Source of the DNA: Thiotrichales bacterium
GTDB lineage: Bacteria; Pseudomonadota; Gammaproteobacteria; Francisellales; CACEW01
Length of the DNA: 64,000 nt
Direction of reading: 5' to 3'
Assembly: GCA_947476405.1 (NCBI GenBank)
Contig: CANJQG010000004.1
Location: 32,650-96,649, forward strand
A program made the position numbers and the translations under genes. Below, piece after piece: positions 51,729 to 61,400 of this stretch; the first letter of the stretch is position 1; every line of letters begins with the position of its first letter. The notes under the pieces were generated by a model. The model worked only from the letters and a program-made list of their open reading frames with translations. It was not told where the DNA came from and ran no database searches.

Positions 51729-51756
51729 TTGTATTTTTTTTAATACATGTTAGAAT
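51729..51756 (+). promoter_or_regulatory. Candidate promoter of the 38-residue peptide gene
   Basis: TTGTAT, 16 bases and TAGAAT lie 42 bases before the ATG at 51799. Confidence 0.4.
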
Positions 51757-51798
51757 CAGTGCATAGTTAATTATAAATAAACAAAGGGGAATATAAAA

Positions 51799-51915
51799 AT
51801 GAAAAAATGGACTTTAGCAATCGTTGCAGCAGCAGTATTGGGTGGCGTGGGAATGTATGTGACTACCAGTGCTCAACCTCAGGTTTTAAGTTGTGTACCC
51901 TACGTTAATTGCTAA
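51799..51915 (+). CDS. Very small exported peptide with two cysteines
   Basis: A 38-codon frame with a ribosome site (AAAGGGGAA about 8 bases upstream), a promoter-like sequence before it and a strong intrinsic terminator after it, which together argue for a real gene. The product has a Lys-Lys start and a hydrophobic helix (residues 5-20, Gly/Ala/Val), then a polar end with CVPYVNC at the C-terminus. It is either a membrane-anchored micropeptide or a signal peptide releasing a short cysteine-bearing peptide. No family recognised. Confidence 0.6.
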   Translation: MKKWTLAIVAAAVLGGVGMYVTTSAQPQVLSCVPYVNC

Positions 51916-51942
51916 TTTTAGACTGAGTATTCGGTTTTCTCA

Positions 51943-51982
51943 AATCCCTCTGATTCCCTTGATGATTCAGGGGGATTTTTTA
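51943..51982 (+). terminator. Intrinsic terminator after the small peptide gene
   Basis: AATCCCTCTGATTC pairs with GATTCAGGGGGATT (12 of 14 positions matched) around a 7-base loop and runs into TTTTTT. The 3' end touches the stop of the convergent 968-residue gene and could serve both. Confidence 0.8.
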
Positions 51983-54886
51983 TTCAAGTGATAAAAGTGG
52001 CACGGAATGGCTGTGATCATCGCGCAACATCTTAAAAGGCATTGGGCGGACAGGCGTCATTTCAACGTCTGCGTGTATTGCTGCGGGTTCATCTCGAGTG
52101 ACTTTTAAGGCTGAATTTAATCGAGTTAATAAACCAGCGTGATCAAGCGTGTCAGTTTGAAGGCGATAATCGACAACTTGTTTGCGTAATCGACAGATCA
52201 CTTTATAGTTTTGAAAGATTAGATCCCGTTGCTCTTTTAATAATGCAAAAGGTCTCGGGTCAGGCGTGCGTGAAAAAAATAAATGGAGTAAATAACACCA
52301 TCCTTTTAATTGAGATTCTACATTCTGGATGACGGTCAAGGCATCCAGGATTTCTGTTTGACAGATTTTAATTAAATTGATGCGGGCTGCTTTTTGAGAT
52401 CTGGGCGTTTGAGAGGTCGTCAGGATTTCTGTTAATGCATTCAATTCAAAATCACAATGCAGCTGGGGGTAAGGTGCCTCAATCCATGTCAGGGTTTTTC
52501 CGGTACTTGATAATTGCGCCGCAATAAAGGTTTCATTAAATTGGTCCAAAAGCGTTTTTTTAAAGAGGGAAATTAAAGTGTTATTTTGATGATCATGCCA
52601 TTCTTTTAAGAGATGATTGAGAATAGGCATTATTTTTTTATGTGTGAAAAGCATTCCATTCAGGAAATAGTCTGAATTATCATGAAGGATTATAAAATCA
52701 CCTTCCAGTCTAAAAAGTTTGATCATTTCTAGGGGGTGAGTCCGAAAATGGGGATGACGTTCTGAATAAGTAGTCGCCACGAGCAGTAAAATTTGCTGTA
52801 ATCGAATGTTTAATTGATCTTTCAAAGTTTTAAGGTCTGTTACTTTTGTCATCATGATCAGAAAGTCTGTTTTAAGGGATTCAAAAGCGCGTAGTTTGAA
52901 GGATACAATGCCCTCCTCATGATGTAATAATTCAAAAGATTCAGCCAAAGGATCCGCGTTTATTTTTCTTAAGAATAGATCGCAGATTGTCGCATTTTTA
53001 TTTAAAATCTCATTGAGAAGATCAATCCAGTTGGATTCAATATAGGTGCTTTTACAATGATAGCGGTCTGCTGTTTTATCATGGAAAAAATAGGCTGATA
53101 ATGGACTCATTGCAAAGTAACCCGGGCCCTTTGAGGCAATCTCCTGACAAACCTGATGGGTGGTATTTAAAAAAAACGTAAGCAGTGCGGGGCGATTCCA
53201 AGATTTGAAATCTTCAGTCATTTTTTGATTGAATACAGTCAGATCTTCTGGAAAAAAAAGGAGCCCTGTTGAATTAGGATATTGGCTGGCATAATCCATC
53301 ATGACCCATAATGCCTCGACTGAAAATTGATTTAGAAATGAAGGAAGTGCGTTACTGGGAAGCGCTTTCATTTTGTCTATGATTTTTCCAAATAGCAGAA
53401 ATGCAGCGTCATTGAGCCGATCTTCTTTAAAAAGATGGTATCCAGACCAGTAGGCAAGCAAATGTTCTTCGAAATATCCAAAATTAGATAGCTCAGCAAT
53501 TAGAAATACATTTGCAAATATTTCTAAATATTTATATTTTTCAGGAAGCGGCCTGTATTTTTTGGGATCTAAATGATCCGGAGTTGTTGTTTTTGCAGTC
53601 GCGGATTGAGCCGGTGCAGCCGAACAAAGATGGACTGTTATGAGATCCACTCCACAAGATTGTAATCTTTGAAGGAGGTCATCAAAGGATTCTGTTTCAA
53701 CGATTCTTTTTGCAGTGATTTCTAGCATCAGGCTGGCTGAAGTTTGAGGCTTCATCGCCCTGGCTTTGCGTCGAATAGATTGCAGTTTTTTTGTTGCTTC
53801 TATTCGATAGGTTTTTCTAAAATCAAAGTTTTCTGATAAGTCTCGTTCTCTTACAGCGTCTTGTGTTTTTTCAAAAAAAGCCACTTTAACCCTCTCGATC
53901 GCTTCTGGATAAGCATCATAATTTTGGACTGCAAAGGGATATTTTTGCTGGCAATAGTCATCTTCTGTGATATCAGGGCGGGTGAGTCTTGCATCCCAGT
54001 ATTCCTGCCATTGTTTAGAATCCCATGAGGCTTTCATGATCTCTTTTATGATGTTCCAGTTTTCCTCATGGCGCATGGTGTGGAGTCTTTCATGATGCTG
54101 CTGCATTTTGTGAGAAAATGCGTCTCTCGTGTGGGGGAGAAAGGTATTACACTCAACAGACTCTTTCATGATTTGAATGGCATCTTCATCAATCAAGCTG
54201 GGATACGGTGAAAATAAACCATGCATTGCATGGCGAACACTTTCAAGTGGTGGGTAAATAATGAAAGGCGATTTTAAGTGGCGATGATCGAGTCCAAGTG
54301 ACGCTTTAACAAAAAAATAAGTGTCACCCCGCTTCCTGTCATAGGATTTCAAAACCTCTGAAAGATAGGCTTTTCGCGTGTTATATGAAAGATCAATACG
54401 GCCCAGATGATTTCCTCCGCTCCAATTTCGGAGGGTTTGCTGAAGGAGGGAATCCGTCACGCTTGTAAAAGCAGCATAAGGTGCAAGTGCGGCATTTTCT
54501 GTGAATTCTATAGGAATGGATTGGTGATGATAGGAGGCATCCCCAATGAGTGTTCCTGAATCTAAGGCATCGTGCATAAAAAAATGGGAGACTGCGTTTA
54601 CATATCCTTCAGGATCACAACGAATCAAGATTAAACTAATTTTTTTGGATGGGCTGTTGAGATACGCAAAAAAGCATTTATTTTCCCTGGCACTACTTTC
54701 TTGCGGTAAATAGCGATGTAACTGCTTCGCATTAAATTTAGCATTTATATTGATAATACACTCTAATCCAACAAATTTTTGAGTTGGATTATGGGTGTTC
54801 CGTGCGATAACCCAGGGGAGTAAATGAGCAGCCAATTCAGAAGGAAGATCTTGATCTTCGTTTTCTATAAAGATGAGTTCAGGCAT
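51980..54886 (-). CDS. Large orphan protein (968 residues), second gene of a pair
   Basis: A long soluble-looking protein, helical and charged, without clear membrane segments. It starts MPELIFIENEDQDLP; several Ser/Thr-rich and aromatic-rich stretches occur, and the tail (PVRPMPFKMLRDDHSHSVPL) is disordered. I see no catalytic motif. It shares one base with the stop of the 972-residue gene upstream (TAATG), so the two are translated as a unit. Size, lack of homology by eye and location among other orphans suggest an effector; the role is unknown. Confidence 0.7.
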   Translation of the reverse strand: MPELIFIENEDQDLPSELAAHLLPWVIARNTHNPTQKFVGLECIININAKFNAKQLHRYLPQESSARENKCFFAYLNSPSKKISLILIRCDPEGYVNAVSHFFMHDALDSGTLIGDASYHHQSIPIEFTENAALAPYAAFTSVTDSLLQQTLRNWSGGNHLGRIDLSYNTRKAYLSEVLKSYDRKRGDTYFFVKASLGLDHRHLKSPFIIYPPLESVRHAMHGLFSPYPSLIDEDAIQIMKESVECNTFLPHTRDAFSHKMQQHHERLHTMRHEENWNIIKEIMKASWDSKQWQEYWDARLTRPDITEDDYCQQKYPFAVQNYDAYPEAIERVKVAFFEKTQDAVRERDLSENFDFRKTYRIEATKKLQSIRRKARAMKPQTSASLMLEITAKRIVETESFDDLLQRLQSCGVDLITVHLCSAAPAQSATAKTTTPDHLDPKKYRPLPEKYKYLEIFANVFLIAELSNFGYFEEHLLAYWSGYHLFKEDRLNDAAFLLFGKIIDKMKALPSNALPSFLNQFSVEALWVMMDYASQYPNSTGLLFFPEDLTVFNQKMTEDFKSWNRPALLTFFLNTTHQVCQEIASKGPGYFAMSPLSAYFFHDKTADRYHCKSTYIESNWIDLLNEILNKNATICDLFLRKINADPLAESFELLHHEEGIVSFKLRAFESLKTDFLIMMTKVTDLKTLKDQLNIRLQQILLLVATTYSERHPHFRTHPLEMIKLFRLEGDFIILHDNSDYFLNGMLFTHKKIMPILNHLLKEWHDHQNNTLISLFKKTLLDQFNETFIAAQLSSTGKTLTWIEAPYPQLHCDFELNALTEILTTSQTPRSQKAARINLIKICQTEILDALTVIQNVESQLKGWCYLLHLFFSRTPDPRPFALLKEQRDLIFQNYKVICRLRKQVVDYRLQTDTLDHAGLLTRLNSALKVTRDEPAAIHADVEMTPVRPMPFKMLRDDHSHSVPLLSLE

Positions 54887-57804
54887 TAAGGCGCCTTAAA
54901 GGGAGCGGGCCCACCCGATGCCGAATATGAGCTGTTTGAACTATACGAGTTAAGCCCCACTCCTGTCCCTGATCCCGCTCCCGCTCTAGAATAGGATGGC
55001 AGTGGATATCGAAATGGATTATGTTGACTAAGAGGTTTAGGGATAAAATTACCTTGCTCCGTTCTTAAAGCACGCGACGCAGCTTCGAGCAGAATCGGAG
55101 GAGTATAGCCGACTAAAAACCCATTCAATGCATTGGCCGGGCCTTTGTAACTGCCCCGGTCTTCTGACACTTCAGCGGGAAGGTCAGATAAACAAGGGGT
55201 ATCGTCTTCTTCCATTCTATCGGCGAGAATACTATGTTCCGGAGGCATATTTATTTTACAGGCGCCATATATTTTATATAATAAAGTGGGCAAGAGCACC
55301 ACAAAAAGCTGAGCCAGAATCATAATGGCTGTGGTTGTGCCTTGTGCCGCTTTATTATTCGGCGTATTTTGTGCAGTGAGCTCTCCGCCTAAGTCAGAGT
55401 AAAGTTGATCGGTAATGCCGAGATACAGCAGCCAGCCAATCAGGCCTGAAAGACTCAAGGTCCCAACAAGTCCGGTCGCTAATTTTGTTTTCTGGCTATA
55501 GCGACTCTGATTTGAAATATCTAAATGACGCAGGCTGCCGCTGAGTTGAGCGAGGCTGTCCGTATTAAAATAACACTGATGTGAGATGGCATAAATCAGC
55601 CCTGTGGCAACAGATAAACCCATGCTTCCAAGAAGCGGCGCCAGATTGCCGGCATGGGGCATATCCTCTGGCAGAAGCGATTCCAGCCCTATTTTTTTAT
55701 GCGTGATAATGCCATAAGCGCATACTGAAAAAAGACCGGTACATAATAATAGGAGTGCCGCGGTTGTGCCTTTTGCAAAACGATTCCGTTGGGTGTGGCC
55801 CCTCTTATCGTAAGCCATTTTAAACGCAAGAAAAAGCGCTGTTAAACGTTTAGAAGTATAGTTGATCAGTACCGTCTTTTCGCCATAGGAGGCTATTTTT
55901 GCTTTTGTTCGGCTCTGAATCTCTTTCATCGCCGTTTCATCGTGTGTCAGGCCTGATAAAAATCGGACAAATAGATTTTCTGTCATTTTTGCGTGTTGTT
56001 CAGTTGGAATATCATGCAGGTTCAAGATATGAACTATATCTCTTTTAAATTCACAGGATTCAGGAATAAAGTCAGCAGAAGCCGCTTTTTTAAAAAGAGA
56101 CTCCAGCCACAATTGTGCAGACTCGATTTTAACCAAAGCAAAAAGATCAACGATCAGATCATAAAAGCTGGAAATGGGGCAAAAAATGGGGCCTGTTCCT
56201 TCAAATGGATTCGATAAGCTGAGAGAAAGTAAGTCCGCCTGTCTTTCCAGCGCTGGAAGGGTATCATTAAAAACAGCCAGAATAGTCTGTGCATCATGAT
56301 GAATATTCGGAAAGTTTTTGATAAAGGCTTGATAGATCAAGTGATCCAGCGGTTTTGTTGCATCGATTTCCGTTTTTAACAGGAGGGCGGTGAGTAGATT
56401 CTTTGTGGTAGAAGAGCACTCAGAGCCAAAATATTTCAGGATGAGCGTTTCTGCCAGAATAGCGGTAAAAGCGACCTCAGGGTTGAGGGATTGTTGTTTT
56501 AAAAAGCCAATTGCAGCAGGATCAGCTGTCAGCCAATCGTAATCGCGTAAGCTTTTGAGTAGATGGGCGATATGAAAGCAAAAAAACGCATCCAATGGTT
56601 GTGCATCCTCTACCTCTATGATCGATATATCAGATCCAGTGGGGTATCGGAAGGGTGGTTTTTCATCGTCCGATTCTTCAGCGGGCCTTGTGAATAAATG
56701 CGGTAGCTTGGGTAATAACTGAATGAGAGTATTCTGTATCCATGTTTTTAAAGCACGCGCCTCTAGATTAAGGGATTCTAAAATATTAAAAAAAAGAGGA
56801 TCGTAGATCACTTTATCTCCGACTTTATATCGATCCATTTGCTGATATCGATTCAGGCATTCGAGTGGAGGATACGCTTGAAAATAATCATTGGAGGCTG
56901 CGGTGATCATCGGTCGCAATTCGGTTTCAGAAAATATGCTTTTTCCTGTGAGCGGAACCTCTTCTTCATCTTTTTCACTCTCATCAGAGTCAACAAGCGG
57001 GCGGGGGGCGGCGGCAGGATTTTCTGCAGCTATTTTTGTAATCGATTGTAATGCAGCTTCAATGGTTCGATCACAGGCGTCGATATTTGCACCTTGAAGC
57101 AATGCGTTTCTCAGGTCAGCAAAGAGTTGTAGCAACTGTGGCCCGAAGGTGCTTGTATCGTGCGGTAGGCCTTGAAGTAAAGGAATAAGGTGATGGCGAA
57201 GCGTTTCTAAGTGTATTTGCATCTCAGTTTGCCAGGTTTGAATTTTGTCTATGATCTCAGGCGAAGGGGCTGTTTCTTCCGTGAGCGTGCTTAAATCAAG
57301 TCCGGGAATTGTCTTTAATTCATTAAAAAAAGCTTGATGCATGACTTTTTTATGGGGTAATCGAATCAACTGATTGAGGTAGGCATGAATGGCTTCATTG
57401 TGCAGGGGGCGGCCCAGCATGCTCAGCACGGTTTCCGAAAGCCCTGGGAGGTTGCGATAGGTCTCGGGAATCCTGCTCAGCAAGTAGTAGGCATTTAAAA
57501 ATGCCCTATCAAATATAGGAATCTGATTTTTCAGAGGCAACATGCAAAAAATAGCAGAGAGTGTGTCAGTATTACTAATTTTTAACTCTGTAGAATTCAT
57601 GCGTTCATTTTTTGCAAAAAAATCCCGCCAGGTAGATGAAATAATAAAGTAATTCAGCACCTTGGGGTCTATTTTTTTACATAGACTTTTTAACAGCATT
57701 TTTCGGTGAGCCATATTTTTTTGAAGAGATATTGCTGGCCAGGTTTCCGTCGTATCAAAATATTCTAAAAAAGAGGCTTCATCAGGTTCAATAGAAAATG
57801 CCAT
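54886..57804 (-). CDS. Large orphan membrane protein (972 residues), first gene of a pair
   Basis: Residues 1-650 are helical with acidic stretches (DSDESEKDEEE about 270). Four hydrophobic segments follow between about 675 and 850 (LLLLCTGLFSVCAYGI; LLGSMGLSVATGLIYAI; LVGTLSLSGLIGWLLYLGI; AIMILAQLFVVLLPTLLY). The end is a Gly/Ser/Tyr-rich tail (GAGSGTGVGLNSYSSNSSYS). This soluble-helical plus C-terminal hairpin design is common in vacuole-targeted effectors of intracellular bacteria, but I recognise no family. A TTGACA promoter lies upstream. It is coupled to the 968-residue gene. Confidence 0.7.
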   Translation of the reverse strand: MAFSIEPDEASFLEYFDTTETWPAISLQKNMAHRKMLLKSLCKKIDPKVLNYFIISSTWRDFFAKNERMNSTELKISNTDTLSAIFCMLPLKNQIPIFDRAFLNAYYLLSRIPETYRNLPGLSETVLSMLGRPLHNEAIHAYLNQLIRLPHKKVMHQAFFNELKTIPGLDLSTLTEETAPSPEIIDKIQTWQTEMQIHLETLRHHLIPLLQGLPHDTSTFGPQLLQLFADLRNALLQGANIDACDRTIEAALQSITKIAAENPAAAPRPLVDSDESEKDEEEVPLTGKSIFSETELRPMITAASNDYFQAYPPLECLNRYQQMDRYKVGDKVIYDPLFFNILESLNLEARALKTWIQNTLIQLLPKLPHLFTRPAEESDDEKPPFRYPTGSDISIIEVEDAQPLDAFFCFHIAHLLKSLRDYDWLTADPAAIGFLKQQSLNPEVAFTAILAETLILKYFGSECSSTTKNLLTALLLKTEIDATKPLDHLIYQAFIKNFPNIHHDAQTILAVFNDTLPALERQADLLSLSLSNPFEGTGPIFCPISSFYDLIVDLFALVKIESAQLWLESLFKKAASADFIPESCEFKRDIVHILNLHDIPTEQHAKMTENLFVRFLSGLTHDETAMKEIQSRTKAKIASYGEKTVLINYTSKRLTALFLAFKMAYDKRGHTQRNRFAKGTTAALLLLCTGLFSVCAYGIITHKKIGLESLLPEDMPHAGNLAPLLGSMGLSVATGLIYAISHQCYFNTDSLAQLSGSLRHLDISNQSRYSQKTKLATGLVGTLSLSGLIGWLLYLGITDQLYSDLGGELTAQNTPNNKAAQGTTTAIMILAQLFVVLLPTLLYKIYGACKINMPPEHSILADRMEEDDTPCLSDLPAEVSEDRGSYKGPANALNGFLVGYTPPILLEAASRALRTEQGNFIPKPLSQHNPFRYPLPSYSRAGAGSGTGVGLNSYSSNSSYSASGGPAPFKAP

Positions 57805-57838
57805 ATCATGCTCTAAAATTAAATTTGAAATGAATTAA

Positions 57839-57867
57839 AGGCTAGTTTAAATCATAATTTATGTCAA
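57839..57867 (-). promoter_or_regulatory. Candidate promoter of the large orphan pair
   Basis: On the minus strand, a perfect TTGACA is followed after 17 bases by TAGCCT (weak -10), 35 bases ahead of the ATG at 57804. Confidence 0.4.
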
Positions 57868-58001
57868 CATATCAATCTATTCTTAGTTTAATTTTGAATT
57901 TTAATAAACCATAAAAACAAATTATATTGCATATAGTCAGCTTGATTTTAGATTCATTTTGAGTTAATTTAGAAAGACTTACTTCTTTAATAGGATATAT
58001 T

Positions 58002-58217
58002 ATGAAAAAAATGCTACCGCTTCTCCTGCTTGCCGCTCCCCTTTTCGTTCAAGCAGAGCGCCCACCCGCCTACTTATCGGTTTCCAATTTTCAACAATGC
58101 TTGAGTCAGACCCAAGAAAGCACCTTCACGCATTGGTGTTTGCCGGCTAAAAAATTGGCAGCCTGTCCCGATGCCTCCTGGACAGCATTGCAAAATATGA
58201 ATTTACCTGCTTGTTAG
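58002..58217 (+). CDS. Small secreted cysteine-containing protein
   Basis: A 71-residue protein with a textbook signal peptide (KKMLPLLLLAAPLFVQA, cleavage before ERPP) and a 53-residue mature part with four cysteines (FQQCLSQ, HWCLPAKK, AACPDAS, final C), enough for two disulphides. A TAGGA-like site precedes the ATG. No family recognised. It is isolated between two divergent-to-it giant leftward genes. Confidence 0.65.
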   Translation: MKKMLPLLLLAAPLFVQAERPPAYLSVSNFQQCLSQTQESTFTHWCLPAKKLAACPDASWTALQNMNLPAC

Positions 58218-58420
58218 TTTCAGCTAACAGACTTAGGCAGCTTTCGCAACCAAAGTCATTTTAGCGTTTGCAGCCTTACGGCTTGCTTTTTTGTTGCCAG
58301 TTATTGCAACTTAATGCAGGATTTACGAGAAATGCATCAGTCTCGGCATGCACATCGAGGTTCAGCGTTCCCGTCGAATTCAGTATCGCCCCCAATTGAA
58401 CGAGTATTATATCGCCGTGT
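58218..58420. other. Intergenic stretch with possible gene remnants
   Basis: About 200 bases between the small secreted protein and the giant gene. On the minus strand a 25-codon open fragment ends in GNKKASRKAANAKMTLVAKAA, Lys/Ala-rich like the end of a histone-like or S20-like protein, but a stop lies just upstream. On the plus strand a 36-codon ATG frame (58313) is seen with no ribosome site. No confident gene, RNA or terminator is present. Confidence 0.3.
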
Positions 58421-61400
58421 TTAAAGGCAGTCGAACGCTTTTTTTCTTGATGCAGCACCAGAATCTATAGCACCAAAATAGACCAGCGCACTCCTTATGC
58501 ACTCTTCTGCCCCGGCCAGCCCGAGCTTCCTTTGTAACTTACTTTCTACACAGTCTACTGCTGCTTTAGTTTTTGCAGGTTCAAAAAAATAAGTCCTCAT
58601 AGCCAGATCAAAGCTTCCTGCCATTCCAGGAAGCGGTTTTCCGGATTGCAGAATCAGGCCACAACAGATCAGTGCATAACCATACGCTTCTTTTTTTAAT
58701 TGACTTTTTAGCCTGGTAAAATTAAGGGGGCCTGCAAAAAAATATCTTTTCCTCTCAGATAAATCGAATATTGAGGCTTTGATCGTAATCTGTCGCCTGC
58801 GCATACTCACTTCAATTTGATTCTGAACTGGCAAAAGCGCGCAGCTTATTTTAATATCCAGCGGAAAACCCTTGCTATTATTGTATCTTGCAGAAATCCA
58901 AAACGTAGGGAGCTCAAAGAGAGAAGGAACATCTGGATCTATCGTATAGTTGGGCGGCAATCCTTTTGTGATGAGATTTAAAGCCGCTCTACAATACTCA
59001 TGCGTTGGATGTTCGGACTCATTTAATGGCATAAAAAATTCCAGATCAAAATCAGAAGGGGTCTCCGCAACCCCTCGAACAGGATTGACTTGACTGCCCA
59101 CCAAGCACAGATGCGCCTGGGGGTAGATCTTCGAAAGCATTTCGTGCATTGCCGTAATTTCAAATGGGAGCACGGGTAACATTAGATCACTCTCACAATC
59201 AATACCAGGTGGCAACCCTGCTGCCACATCGCTTGCTGAATCGTCAAGCGCCTCTATATCTTTAATCAATTCTGAGGAGGGATACCCTTCAGAAGCTGAG
59301 AGGCGATCATGAGCACTTGCCACATGAGGCGGCTTGGGCGCCACAGTACTTGCCACGACAGCTGCAGATACAGGAGCAGGTGCAGATTGACCTACCCTCG
59401 CCGCTACCACACTTTCACTAGAAATTTGGCGTTTTATCACGCTTATTAAAGCTGGCGAGGGAGATACAATGGCGTCATAATGATTAACGCCATTGAATAC
59501 CACATAAATTGCTTCTTCGATTGCCTCTTCATTTACAGGAGCACCATAAATTCTATTGGAAAATCTTGCTTCTATACCTTCTTTAAAGTCATCTGGATGG
59601 AGGACTATAATCGACCGATTCAACACCGCCGCCATAGCCCTCAAGGTCAGTTCACTGCCCTGGTCCTTAGTAGAAGGCAACTCTCCGGTAGGCAGTAGCG
59701 ATACATGAAGGAACGTACTTATTGAATCAACCCAAGAATCATAATCTTTGTGGCCATTAGCCTCACATGTCACAAAGCTTTCTGCTAAAGTACCCTTATG
59801 TTCATGTAGATATTTTTGCGCCTCTCCCCTTAACCAAACGGTCGCACTATTAGAGTCACCGTCATACAATTCTTTAATCACAGCGCTCTGCGCAACCGCT
59901 TGAAATTGACAATGTCCATCGCCAGCTACTATCGATACTTCGGCGCCATATGTATTGAAAAGGAAAGCGTTAAATGCTTTCGCATCACTAAAGTGCTCCT
60001 GAGGCACACCCGTCACGTTACCTCCACCGGCGCCACCCGCGGCGCCTGACTTCAAATGTGGCGAGTGCTGCGTTACGAAGGGCTTTTGACCTACGACTGT
60101 CCATCCTTCCTCACTTCCGCTTGCTCCTGCAGCAGAAGAGAATAGTGCCGAACCCAAAGCATCTCGGGGGCTCTCTACAGGAGATAATGCCTGCCTAGCA
60201 AGACGTTTCTTTTCATCTAAAGAATGCCTCTCATTGAGCTCAATACTCTTAAAATCATATCCATAATGTTTAGCAAATCCTTTTAAAATTTTATTGCGCA
60301 TTTCAGTTTGCAGATTTAATCTGCCGCGATAAAAATGCGATGGACCATCTACTTCAATGATTAGAGTCTTTTTTGCACCAGAGACTGGTTGTATGATAAA
60401 ATCTGGAGTATCGGGTAAAACTTTTATCGAATCCAGAGCGATATCGCTTTCAGGAATAATTTGACAGTCTGGAGCCAATTCTTTTAAAATTTTCTCAAAA
60501 CTTTTCTCTAAGGAACTCTGATCCCCCACTTTAGAAAGAAACTTAAAAGTGATCAGAGGATAGCTTTTCATAAGCTTATCAGATTTCAAAACAAAGTGAA
60601 TATAACACAACATTTTCTTATAAGAGGATTGAGAAGCTATATCGGGAGTATTATTAAGAGATTTAACATTCATTTTGCCTAAAATAGGAATCAGCGAATC
60701 CGCATTAAGCTCAAAATGCACAAGTCCACTCAGCGTATTGGCGATTTCGATTGGCTTAGCTGTGCTCCAATCTATAGCTTTGGCGCGTTCTAAAATCGCT
60801 TGAACTGCAGGATGATTGGCATCCAACCTTACACCCAATTGCGCCAGTCCATTCACTGTATTGGCGATATCGATTGGCAAAGCTGTGCGCCGATCTATAG
60901 TTTTGGCGCCTATTAAAATTACTTTAACTGCTGGATCATCGGCATCCAACCTTACACCCAATTGCGCCAGTCCATTCACTGTATTGGCGATGTCGATTGG
61001 CAAAGCTGTGCGCCAATCTATAGTTTGGGCGCGTTTTAAAATCGCTTGAACTGCTTGATCATCGGTATTCAACCTTACACCCAAGTGCGCCAGTCCATTC
61101 ACTGTATTGGCGATGTTGATTGGCAAAGCTGTGCGCCAATCTATAGTTTGGGCGCGTTTTAAAATCGCTTGAAGTGCTGGATCATCGGTATTCAACCTTA
61201 CACCCAATTGCGCCAGTCCATTAGCAATATTTGCAACGCCCATTATATCTGGCATCCTGAATGTTTTTTTGCGGATTTCTAAAAGCATTCTTTTTATAGC
61301 CCAGTTGCTATCGTAGCTGACAGATTTAAATTTCGGCAGCACAGCAAGAATGGTTGATACATCTATTGCGTCAAAGTTGTCGTCCTCACTATTCCATTTT

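Noticed and set aside
60716..61230. CRISPR-like array
   Set aside because: The 123-base units are contiguous, in frame, and encode a repeated helix pair; there are no spacers.
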